Assembly (NCBI GenBank): GCA_964590495.1
Contig: CAZPWQ010000092.1
Span: 1-14,393 of the forward strand
DNA: 14,393 bases
Direction of reading: 5' to 3'
Origin: CAZPWQ01 sp964590495
GTDB lineage: Bacteria; Bacteroidota; Rhodothermia; Balneolales; Balneolaceae
A model generated the notes under the pieces. The model did no database searches. It worked only from the letters and a program-made list of their open reading frames with translations, and was not told the DNA's origin. Of the stretch, positions 1 to 5,938 are shown in pieces. The position numbers and the translations under genes are program-made. Numbering within the stretch: position 1 is the first letter of the stretch; each line of letters begins with the position of its first letter.

Positions 1-261
1 GTCCCCGCGAAATTGCGACAGATTTTCATAGGCTTTCAGGTAGGTCGTCTGCATTACGTCTTTTATATCATTTTCATCCGGCAAATATCCGCGGATAATG
101 CGATATAACTGCTGATTATATCGTTTGGTTATAGTCTCAAAGAGATTGATATGCCCTTCAATAATCTTTGAGATGAGAAACTCATCTGATCGGGAATCAG
201 AATATTCTTCTGTGGTGCTGTAAGTTTGGTGCATTAATTGCTTGGAGTTAGGATTTCGCAT
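1..261 (-). CDS. ECF-type RNA polymerase sigma factor, N-terminal part (runs off the left edge)
   Basis: Reading the minus strand from position 261 gives an open frame of 87 codons that continues beyond base 1. Residues about 42-87 look like sigma-70 region 2: a helix with RYNQQLYRIIRGYLPD, then DENDIKDVMQTTYLKAYENL and QFRGD, which matches the usual ECF pattern of an acidic D-x-x-D-V-x-Q stretch that contacts core polymerase and the -10 element. Regions 3-4 would lie outside the window. Two in-frame ATGs are possible, at 261 and at 234; I chose 261 because a purine run (AAAAAAGA) lies upstream of it, while nothing resembling a ribosome site precedes 234. An in-frame TGA further upstream closes the frame. 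Which regulon it controls cannot be seen. It is transcribed away from the membrane protein gene at 353. Confidence 0.8.
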   Translation of the reverse strand, partial: MRNPNSKQLMHQTYSTTEEYSDSRSDEFLISKIIEGHINLFETITKRYNQQLYRIIRGYLPDENDIKDVMQTTYLKAYENLSQFRGD

Positions 262-352
262 CAGCCTGATTCTTTTTTGTAACCTTTTTCAGTTTTACCG
301 ATCAAATAAATAAAGCACTTGATTTAATTTATAACTTAATTCCGGAGTTTCT

Positions 353-694
353 ATGTTGCTTACTACCATTATTCTTTTTGCAATTGCTGCTGTACTCGGT
401 ATGGTTTTGATCACTAAAGTACTTAAAGATCAAGAAACACCAAAAGCAGTGGTCTACAGTCATGGTGCTGCTGCGGCAATTGCGTTGGTTTTACTGATCA
501 TCGCCTATACGAATCAGGGTGATTCACTGTTGATGATCAGCATTCTGGTTTTCATTGTGGCTGCTTTAGGTGGTTTTGTTATGTTCGGCCGTGACATTTC
601 ACAGAAGACTATTCCCAAATGGCTGGCTGTTGTCCATGCACTGGCGGCAGTAACCGGATTTGTTTTATTATTGATAGCTGCATTCGGGGCGTAA
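353..694 (+). CDS. Small four-helix inner-membrane protein of unknown function
   Basis: The product is 113 residues, almost entirely hydrophobic, with four predicted membrane helices at about residues 1-21, 36-52, 57-77 and 91-112, joined by short loops (KVLKDQETPK and FGRDISQKTIPK carry the charges). I recognise no catalytic motif, and no function can be assigned. The ATG at 353 follows GGAG at 344-347 with 5 nt spacing, one of the clearer ribosome sites in the window. The DUF2231 gene lies 89 bp downstream on the same strand, and a palindromic repeat occupies the gap. Two adjacent small membrane proteins suggest a shared transcript, but this is inference. Confidence 0.75.
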   Translation: MLLTTIILFAIAAVLGMVLITKVLKDQETPKAVVYSHGAAAAIALVLLIIAYTNQGDSLLMISILVFIVAALGGFVMFGRDISQKTIPKWLAVVHALAAVTGFVLLLIAAFGA

Positions 695-702
695 GTTCTG
701 TT

Positions 703-752
703 GTATCTGCAGGGGCACAATGCAGAGACGCGATTAATCGTGTCCCTACACG
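703..752. repeat. Dispersed palindromic repeat, copy 1 (GGGACACGAT family)
   Basis: The core is an imperfect palindrome centred between 735 and 736: arms 725-735 and 736-746 pair at 9 of 11 positions (GAGACGCGATT against AATCGTGTCCC). Weaker outer arms, TGCAGGGGCACA at 708-719 and TGTCCCTACA at 741-750, enclose it. The core recurs on the opposite strand as the palindrome at 10484-10511 with the shared stretch GGGACACGAT. It lies between two same-strand genes, so in RNA it would form a hairpin inside a possible transcript. Similar short REP-like palindromes are scattered in many bacterial genomes; mobility and function are unknown. Confidence 0.65.
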
Positions 753-783
753 TTGTTTTTTAATAACCAGGCAAGGAAAAAAG

Positions 784-1236
784 ATGATAAAACAGCTTCT
801 TAACGGCCGCTTGTTCGGACATCCGGTACATCCTATGTTGGTACATTTCCCTACCGCGTTATTTTCAGCAGGATTAATTTTTGATGTCGGCGGAGTGGTG
901 TTAAATGAACCCTATCTGTATCCGGCATCGCTGTATGTTATAATACTGGGATTGGGTTTCGGAATTTTGGCTGTAGTTTTCGGTTTGATAGATTATGTAA
1001 AGCTTGTTGAAGACCCGAAGCTATTTCGTAAAGTCAGCTGGCATGCCGGAATCCAGTTTGTCGTATTAATGGGATTCGGAATTATCGCCGGTATTAAGAT
1101 TCAGACATATCCGGATCTGATGGCTCCTTCTCCGAGCCAGATAGCTTTTACAGGAATAATGACAGGTTTAATGCTCTTTGCCAATTATCTTGGAGGGGAT
1201 CTTGTTTTTACCCACCGTATTGGAATTGATGATTAG
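784..1236 (+). CDS. DUF2231 family membrane protein
   Basis: This 150-residue protein opens with the signature of the DUF2231 family: LFGHPVHPMLVHFPTALF at residues 10-27, with the HPxHP and VHFP histidine/proline pattern on the edge of the first helix. Further family marks are D70 in GLIDY, H87 in the third helix, and LGGDLVFTHRIG near the C-terminus. Four membrane helices are evident (about 19-40, 48-70, 87-105 and 118-138). The histidines have led to suggestions of a redox or haem-related role for the family, but function is not established. The frame is open upstream to 619, but that part overlaps the previous gene and a repeat. I chose the ATG at 784 because AAGGA at 773-777 precedes it and the family begins here. 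Confidence 0.85.
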   Translation: MIKQLLNGRLFGHPVHPMLVHFPTALFSAGLIFDVGGVVLNEPYLYPASLYVIILGLGFGILAVVFGLIDYVKLVEDPKLFRKVSWHAGIQFVVLMGFGIIAGIKIQTYPDLMAPSPSQIAFTGIMTGLMLFANYLGGDLVFTHRIGIDD

Positions 1237-1247
1237 CCGGATTTCAC

Positions 1248-1281
1248 TTCGTGGGAATCGCTTCGCTCGGAGCTCACAAAT
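1248..1281. repeat. Short dispersed repeat, copy 1 (TTCGTGGGA...CTTCGCTCGG)
   Basis: The 23 bases at 1248-1270 match 4575-4597 at 19 of 23 positions, and both are followed by a degenerate CNCAC...AATTT tail. Both copies lie shortly after the stop codon of a plus-strand gene (12 bp after the DUF2231 gene here, 65 bp after porX there). This is too much similarity for chance in such short spacers, but the family cannot be delimited from two copies. Confidence 0.5.
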
Positions 1282-1317
1282 TTTATTTAATTCAGAATCA
1301 CAACCTCACCGACAATT

Positions 1318-2148
1318 TTAGACAGGTCGTCCTCGTCCTCCAGTCTGGCGTCTCGCGTCTTCCGTAAAAAAAGCCTCCGCAATCGAAGCAAAATATTTCG
1401 GACGGTCCAGAAAAGCATAATGTCCGGCATGTTCAAGAGTCACCAGTGCTGCATGTTCGATTCCTTCCTCCATTCTGCGGGCCTGGTATAACGGTGTAGC
1501 CTCGTCATTTTCTCCCCAGAGTAATAAAACCTCATGTTGTATTTTGGGCAGCGTCGGCTCCAGGAATTCAGTGACCGAACGGACAAATGTCTCGCGCATA
1601 ACGCCGCTGAGCCGGCTGTAGTCGCTCGATCCGAGTGCCTTCCACAGAGTGGTGGAGCGCAGCCAATCCATCGCCTTGTGACGTTGTTTTACCGGTAACA
1701 GCTGAAACGGTGCTTTCAATAACTTTACTGTATATTTTTTCAGATAATATGTAAAGCTTCGGCGGGGTTTCATGCCCGCCCCTCCGGTAATTAACACCTT
1801 ACTGATATACTCGCTGCCGAACGGTCGCGCACAAAGTTTAAGCGTAATCCTTCCTCCGAATGAGTGAACCAGCATATCGACCGGCGATTCATCAAGACTC
1901 CTGATAAAGCTTTCTATCATATCTGCATAATCATCAATATACCAGGGGCTTTCCGGGACGGATGACTCTCCGAATCCCGGCAGATCGATTACATAACAGG
2001 TGCGCAGGTGCGAGAGTTGTTTGACCAGCGGCATCATTACCCGGCCGCCTGTTCCCCAGCCGTGCAGAACGATAAGCGGCTTGCCTGAGCCGGTTTTTTG
2101 ATAAGCAATTGAGAGGTTGCCGTAGCTGTATGTGAGGGGATCATTCAT
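1318..2148 (-). CDS. Alpha/beta hydrolase
   Basis: A 276-residue alpha/beta-hydrolase fold protein, about the usual family length. HGWG at residues 29-32 is the oxyanion loop, DLPGFGES follows strand beta-4, Ser96 in VHSFGG is the predicted nucleophile, Asp215 in LWGENDEATP the acid, and His243 in EHAGHYAFLDRP the base. A variable helical cap spans about residues 115-185. The nucleophile elbow begins with Val rather than the usual Gly (V-H-S-F-G). The substrate cannot be predicted; relatives include esterases and C-C hydrolases. The frame is open to a TTG at 2187, with ATGs at 2163 and 2148. I favour 2148 because the conserved region (LTYSYGNLSIAYQKTGSGK) begins right after it, but no start has a well-placed ribosome site. 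It appears monocistronic. Confidence 0.8.
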   Translation of the reverse strand: MNDPLTYSYGNLSIAYQKTGSGKPLIVLHGWGTGGRVMMPLVKQLSHLRTCYVIDLPGFGESSVPESPWYIDDYADMIESFIRSLDESPVDMLVHSFGGRITLKLCARPFGSEYISKVLITGGAGMKPRRSFTYYLKKYTVKLLKAPFQLLPVKQRHKAMDWLRSTTLWKALGSSDYSRLSGVMRETFVRSVTEFLEPTLPKIQHEVLLLWGENDEATPLYQARRMEEGIEHAALVTLEHAGHYAFLDRPKYFASIAEAFFTEDARRQTGGRGRPV

Positions 2149-2258
2149 AGGTGAGGGTAACATCCTATTATTATGTATTCGAAACAAGAGAAAGTTTTGT
2201 AAGGATTACGACACAAAACAGACTAACTAGTGTGGTGCCAATGATTAATTGCCGGATG

Positions 2259-2323
2259 AAACCTGTCAGGTTTTAGAGCATTTTGCATTGGTTGCTTAAT
2301 ATTCAAATAAACCTGACAGGTTT
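2259..2323. repeat. Pair of AAACCTGNCAGGTTT palindromes
   Basis: Two 15-bp perfect palindromes differ only at the central base: AAACCTGTCAGGTTT at 2259-2273 and AAACCTGACAGGTTT at 2309-2323, with centres exactly 50 bp apart. They are also inverted copies of each other and could form one large hairpin. They lie in the 254-bp spacer between the divergent hydrolase and HhH-protein genes. Either they are a dispersed repeat family, as I recall for similar sequences in Bacteroidota genomes, or a double operator; the sequence alone does not decide. Confidence 0.7.
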
Positions 2324-2402
2324 GCGATTGAAATGAAATCATTAGAACCTGGTCAACATTCGAAAATCAAACCATTAATTTAAATTTTTATAAAAGGAAC
2401 AT

Positions 2403-2939
2403 ATGTTCAGAAGAAAACTGTTTTTTTGGCTGGAAAAATTGAAAATAACTCCTGCTGAGCGCAAATCAGTATCAGGCTTGCTGGTACTGCTGATGGTGTT
2501 GGGCGTATTGAATGTGGCATTGACTCCCTCCTCACCCTTTGCCGGTGATTACCATGAATTGGAGCAGCAGTTCCAACAGCGCACAGAATTGATTAAGAAA
2601 CAGGAACGGGAGCTGTTGAAACGTTACGAACCGTTATTAGCTGAGCCTGAGATAATAAAAAATACAGCCGACACCATTCCTGCTGATACTGCTCAATATC
2701 AGGAAGAGGAAGCGGCGGAAAATTCCTCCCGGTCTTCGAAAATTAATGTGAATACAGCCTCTCTCGCCGAACTGCAAAAGTTGCCGGGAATCGGCCCCGC
2801 TTATTCCAAACGCATTATTGAGTACCGGAAAAAGTACGGTAAATTTACTTCTGTTGATGAGCTGATCGAGGTAAAAGGAATTGGCAAAAAGCGACTGGAA
2901 AAATTGCAACCATTTGTCAAACTTAAGGAACCCGAATAA
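2403..2939 (+). CDS. Membrane-anchored ComEA-like helix-hairpin-helix protein
   Basis: This 178-residue protein has a short basic N-terminus, a single membrane helix (about residues 23-41), a charged, probably coiled-coil stretch (50-80), an acidic and polar linker (81-112), and a C-terminal tandem helix-hairpin-helix domain (113-173). The domain carries the ComEA-type features INVNTASLAELQKLPGIGP, RIIEYRKKYGKF, and a second hairpin VKGIGKKRLEKL. Such domains bind double-stranded DNA without sequence preference; ComEA proteins do so on the outside of the membrane during natural transformation. Here the long coiled linker and the position beside porX make a competence role possible but unproven. 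AAGGA at 2394-2398 sets the ATG at 2403. It ends 11 bp before porX, so the two are probably co-transcribed. Confidence 0.82.
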   Translation: MFRRKLFFWLEKLKITPAERKSVSGLLVLLMVLGVLNVALTPSSPFAGDYHELEQQFQQRTELIKKQERELLKRYEPLLAEPEIIKNTADTIPADTAQYQEEEAAENSSRSSKINVNTASLAELQKLPGIGPAYSKRIIEYRKKYGKFTSVDELIEVKGIGKKRLEKLQPFVKLKEPE

Positions 2940-2950
2940 TCTAAAATCAG

Positions 2951-4510
2951 ATGGCAATGGCAACCCGTATTCTTTGGGCTGATGATGAAATAGATCAGCT
3001 TAAGCCGCATATTATTTTTTTGGAAAACAAAGGTTTTGAAGTAACACCCGTAACTAACGGGGAAGATACTGTTACCCTGATAAAGGAACGTATGTTCGAT
3101 ATTATCTTTCTGGACGAACAAATGCCTGGGATGGACGGGCTGGAAACGCTTGATCAGATAAAAAACATCCAGCCTTCGCTGCCGGTAGTCATGATTACCA
3201 AGAGTGAAGAAGAATCGATCATGGAAGATGCTATCGGCGGTAAAATATCAGACTACCTGATCAAGCCGGTAAATCCCAACCAGATTTTACTCACCGTTAA
3301 GCGCATACTGGAGCAGAGCAGAATTCAGAATGAGAAATTTGCCCAGTCTTATTTACGCAATTTTAACAAAATTGACGAACGCATCCACAGAGATATAAGC
3401 TGGGATAAATGGATCAAGATTTATAAAAAATTAACCCGCTGGGACATAGATCTGGAGACCAGCGAAGAGTCACTCCGGCAGGTGTTGGCTGACCAATATA
3501 AGGAAGCCAACAAAATGTTCGCCCGATTTGTCGAATCGAATTATAAAAGCTGGATCGGTATGGACACACCCGAACGTCCGGCGCTTTCTACCGATATCAT
3601 GAGAGAGTATGTGCTGCCTCATGTTAAAAACGAACAGACAACACTCTTTTTTGTAATTGATTGCCTTAGATACGATCAATGGCTTGTGTTTGAAAATCTT
3701 TTGTCCCCCTACTATAATATCGATACAGATTTCTACTATTCAATTTTACCGACGGCTACTCCTTACTCCAGAAATGCTATTTTTTCGGGGCTTTTTCCGT
3801 TGGAGATTGAAAAGAGGTATCCTGATTTATGGCACCAGGGGGAGGATGAACATTCGCTCAACCGTTTTGAACAGGAGCTTTTATTGAAGCAACTGAAACG
3901 AGAGGGAGTGGCGGAAAATGTTAAATATGAAAAGGTTTTAAACGCCGAGGAGGGAAGGCGTATAAGTGATCAAATTCATAACTATCTGCAGGTGCCATTG
4001 AGCACATTCGTCTATAATTTTGTTGATACCCTCGTCCACTCACGATCAGATTCTGATGTACTGAAAGAAATAGCACCTGATGTGCCGGCGTTTCGGGCGC
4101 TGACAAAAACGTGGTTCCGGCACTCATCTTTGCATGAAATTTTCAAGATACTGGCCGAAGAAGAGGTGGTTATCATTGTGACAAGCGATCACGGTGCCGT
4201 ACGTGCTTTGCGTGATGCAAGGGTTTATGGAGATAAGGAAACCTCAACAAGTCTGCGCTATAAATATGGCAGAAATCTTAACATGGAAAACGATACGGCA
4301 ATAATGGTTGATAATCCCGAGGAATACCTATTACCTATACCGGGACATTCAAACAATTATCTTATTGCCAAGGAAGATTTTTACTTTGTATACCCGACTA
4401 ATTACCACAGGTATCAGAACCGGTATCGTGATTCTTTTCTGCATGGCGGAGTGAGTATGGAAGAGATGATTTTACCTATAGCGACCCTGCGGTCTAAGGC
4501 CATGATGTAA
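2951..4510 (+). CDS. porX: PorX-type response regulator with PglZ domain
   Basis: 519 residues. Residues 5-122 form a CheY-like receiver with acidic pocket Asp11-Asp12, phospho-acceptor Asp55 (IIFLDEQMPGMDG), Thr83 and Lys105 (LIKPVNP). A helical linker (about 125-215) leads to a PglZ/alkaline-phosphatase-superfamily domain: VIDCLRYDQW with Asp237, TATPYSRNAIFSG with the candidate nucleophile Thr270, VDTLVHSR with Asp360 and His363, TSDHG with Asp413-His414, and FLHGG with His498, together a plausible zinc site. This is the architecture of PorX, which with PorY and SigP controls type IX secretion in Porphyromonas; its PglZ domain has been reported to be a zinc phosphodiesterase. All key residues look intact. 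It lies 11 bp after the HhH gene. A second ATG at 2957 is an equally possible start; neither has a clear ribosome site. Confidence 0.92.
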   Translation: MAMATRILWADDEIDQLKPHIIFLENKGFEVTPVTNGEDTVTLIKERMFDIIFLDEQMPGMDGLETLDQIKNIQPSLPVVMITKSEEESIMEDAIGGKISDYLIKPVNPNQILLTVKRILEQSRIQNEKFAQSYLRNFNKIDERIHRDISWDKWIKIYKKLTRWDIDLETSEESLRQVLADQYKEANKMFARFVESNYKSWIGMDTPERPALSTDIMREYVLPHVKNEQTTLFFVIDCLRYDQWLVFENLLSPYYNIDTDFYYSILPTATPYSRNAIFSGLFPLEIEKRYPDLWHQGEDEHSLNRFEQELLLKQLKREGVAENVKYEKVLNAEEGRRISDQIHNYLQVPLSTFVYNFVDTLVHSRSDSDVLKEIAPDVPAFRALTKTWFRHSSLHEIFKILAEEEVVIIVTSDHGAVRALRDARVYGDKETSTSLRYKYGRNLNMENDTAIMVDNPEEYLLPIPGHSNNYLIAKEDFYFVYPTNYHRYQNRYRDSFLHGGVSMEEMILPIATLRSKAMM

Positions 4511-4574
4511 TGATGGCATATTTCTGTATTGCTTGTATTTTTAGAGACTTCATAACCTTGCATTTCCCCGGATC

Positions 4575-4613
4575 TTCGGGGGAGTCACTTCGCCCGGTAC
4601 GCACCAATAAATT
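4575..4613. repeat. Short dispersed repeat, copy 2 (TTCGGGGGA...CTTCGCCCGG)
   Basis: Bases 4575-4597 match 1248-1270 at 19 of 23 positions, with a similar A/T-rich tail. The copy begins inside the right arm of a small GC hairpin (4566-4581). Confidence 0.5.
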
Positions 4614-4660
4614 TAGTTGGGTTTGGCTATTTCACCCCCAAAGGGATGCCCAGGGCAAAA

Positions 4661-4824
4661 GTTGCACAGAGGAGACACTGAGGACCACAAAGAAAACCTG
4701 TAATAAGTGAAAAGCGAGAAGCAAGAAGGGTCGTCGTGGCTATTTTTGTAATTGTGTAATGGTGCAGAAAAAAATATCGAACCCTTTGTGTAACTTTGTG
4801 CTCCTTTGCGTCACTCTGTGTAAC
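4661..4824. repeat. Inverted-repeat element with CACAGAG/CACAAAG arms
   Basis: The left arm (4661-4692) begins GTTGCACAGAG and ends ACCACAAAG; the right arm (4794-4824), read on the other strand, begins GTTACACAGAG and ends AGCACAAAG. The middles are alike but not identical. A 101-bp A-rich spacer separates them, and a further CTTTGTG at 4784-4790 precedes the right arm. Arms of this type recur in many unrelated bacterial genomes as dispersed repeats (recollection, not checked here). No ORF inside, so it would be non-autonomous if mobile. Confidence 0.6.
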
Positions 4825-4988
4825 AGCTTTTAAAGGCTATCAATACTGCCATCATATTTTGGTATTTGGTACTTCCGGGGGTGTAACAGCTTTGAGAGGC
4901 AGTATATGAGAGCTCTTGATCTCGACAGCAACCGAAAGAAGTTAAACACCACACATTGAAATGCAGGTTGAAACAATAACTGCAGAAT

Positions 4989-5417
4989 ATGGAAAAAAAT
5001 TTTACGAGTCATTCTGAAGATGAAACAAAAGCATATGGCCGCCGTTTTGCAGAAGAACTTGAGCCCGGAGCAATAGTCTGTTTGCATGGAGACCTGGGAG
5101 CCGGGAAAACATATTTTGTAAAAGGAATTGCCCGGGCTTTTGGTATTTCGGAACAAGAAGTGCACTCCCCCACCTATACATTGATTAATGAATATTATGG
5201 AGATCCGGTGCTGTATCATTTTGACTGCTATCGCATGAAGGCACCTGAAGAAGCACTTGAAATCGGAGCAGAAGAATATTTTTATAGTGAGGGCGTTTGC
5301 GTTATCGAGTGGCCGGAACGAATTGCCTCAATTCTGCCAGCCGATGTATTTTGGATTTCGATTGAAGCACCGACACCCCAGACACGAAAATTTGTCATTA
5401 GCAAAAAGGGTTTATAA
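4989..5417 (+). CDS. tsaE: tRNA threonylcarbamoyladenosine biosynthesis ATPase TsaE
   Basis: 142 residues, normal for TsaE. The Walker A P-loop is GDLGAGKT at residues 34-41, followed by VKGIARAFGI, the family motif SPTYTLINEY (60-69), HFDCYRM (77-83, strand with the Walker B-like aspartate), and IEWPER (106-111). TsaE is the ATPase that, with TsaB and TsaD, completes N6-threonylcarbamoyladenosine at position 37 of ANN-decoding tRNAs in the cytosol. No tsaB or tsaD is in this window. The ATG at 4989 gives the usual N-terminus; there is no clear ribosome site. It lies downstream of porX across a repeat-filled gap; I recall porX and tsaE being neighbours in other Bacteroidota genomes. The next gene starts 18 nt after its stop. 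Confidence 0.93.
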   Translation: MEKNFTSHSEDETKAYGRRFAEELEPGAIVCLHGDLGAGKTYFVKGIARAFGISEQEVHSPTYTLINEYYGDPVLYHFDCYRMKAPEEALEIGAEEYFYSEGVCVIEWPERIASILPADVFWISIEAPTPQTRKFVISKKGL

Positions 5418-5435
5418 TCCTGTATATTTGAATCT

Positions 5436-5717
5436 ATGGCAACAAAAAAAAGATTATCATATCGACTTGACCGGCTGCCGGTGATTCATCCGTTTCACCG
5501 CCGGGCAGATAATAATATCCAGCTGGGAGACCTGGTGTATTATGGGCCTTGCCCCGAGTATTATGGTATAGGTGAAGTTGTCCGTTGCCTCGAAGGGTAT
5601 TGTATCGTCGATTTCCGCGGGACAGGGGTGCTGGATATTCAGAAAGATGCGATGTCTATGAAGTATCTGATACCCATCCATAAGTTGGATCTGGGGCATA
5701 TCCTAAAACGCACGTAG
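5436..5717 (+). CDS. Small beta-rich protein, possibly DUF3553-like
   Basis: 93 residues. A basic N-terminus (MATKKRLSYRLDRL) leads to a compact beta-rich part at about 28-82: QLGDLVYYGPCPEYYGIGEV, then EGYCIVDFRGTGVLDI and MKYLIPI. The order G-D-x-V, a short loop, GIG-x-V, a hydrophobic strand with VDFRG, and a final strand resembles the SH3-like barrel of DUF3553/KOW-type domains, which often contact nucleic acid or partners. I infer this fold from pattern alone and assign no function. It starts 18 nt after tsaE with no clear ribosome site, so translation may be coupled within one transcript. Two cysteines (39 and 51 region) are not arranged as a metal site. It is the last gene before a repeat and a gene on the opposite strand. 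Confidence 0.7.
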   Translation: MATKKRLSYRLDRLPVIHPFHRRADNNIQLGDLVYYGPCPEYYGIGEVVRCLEGYCIVDFRGTGVLDIQKDAMSMKYLIPIHKLDLGHILKRT

Positions 5718-5828
5718 TAAGTAAAATCCGAATGTTCTAGTGTGTACCTATTTAATTCATTTAGTAGCAGAGTGCATAGTTGTAGCTAGGGAATTCTCAA
5801 TCTTTCAAGAAGAAGGATGTCCAGGACC

Positions 5829-5928
5829 GTGTCATCCTGAACTTGTTTCAGGATCTTCAGCAGGGAACTCCGTAGAAGCTTTTGTCCGAATGCGTGCAAC
5901 AGATGCTGAAATAAATTCAGCATGACAC
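5829..5928. repeat. 100-bp inverted-repeat element with 28-bp arms
   Basis: Left arm 5829-5856 starts GTGTCATCCTGAACTTG; right arm 5901-5928, read on the other strand, starts GTGTCATGCTGAATTTA. The arms match at 24 of 28 positions and enclose 44 bp without coding capacity. Spurious translation of the left arm gives CHPELVSGS, a peptide string I recall from mis-called ORFs in many genomes, which indicates a widely dispersed repeat. It lies between the convergent ends of the 5436 gene and the symporter, and the RNA hairpin could also act as a transcription stop for either side. Confidence 0.75.
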
Positions 5929-5938
5929 TTTGTTATTC

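Larger units (their letters stand above)
4511..4988. other. 478-bp gene-free gap between porX and tsaE, filled with repeats
   Basis: I find no credible gene here. From left to right it holds a GC hairpin (CCCCG at 4566-4570, loop of 6, CGGGG at 4577-4581, no T-run), a short repeat shared with 1248-1281, an inverted repeat with arms at 4661-4692 and 4794-4824, a direct repeat GTGTAACAGCTTT at 4818-4830 and 4881-4893, and a small inverted pair ATACTGCC/GGCAGTAT at 4843-4850 and 4898-4905. The last 80 bases before tsaE show no recognisable promoter. Confidence 0.7.

Noticed and set aside
619..783. N-terminal extension of the DUF2231 protein
   Set aside because: This part overlaps the preceding gene in another frame and crosses the palindromic repeat; the family signature and an AAGGA site support the ATG at 784.
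4510..4710. Open frame of 66 codons directly after porX
   Set aside because: It overlaps the porX stop, lacks a ribosome site, and its sequence is made of dispersed repeat and hairpin DNA with no protein-like pattern.
4830..5219. Minus-strand open frame of 129 codons opposite tsaE
   Set aside because: It is the shadow of tsaE, rich in Phe, Ile and Cys, with no domain pattern.
5740..5925. Open frame of 61 codons between the 5436 gene and the symporter
   Set aside because: Its second half is the translated arm of the inverted-repeat element, and it has no ribosome site.
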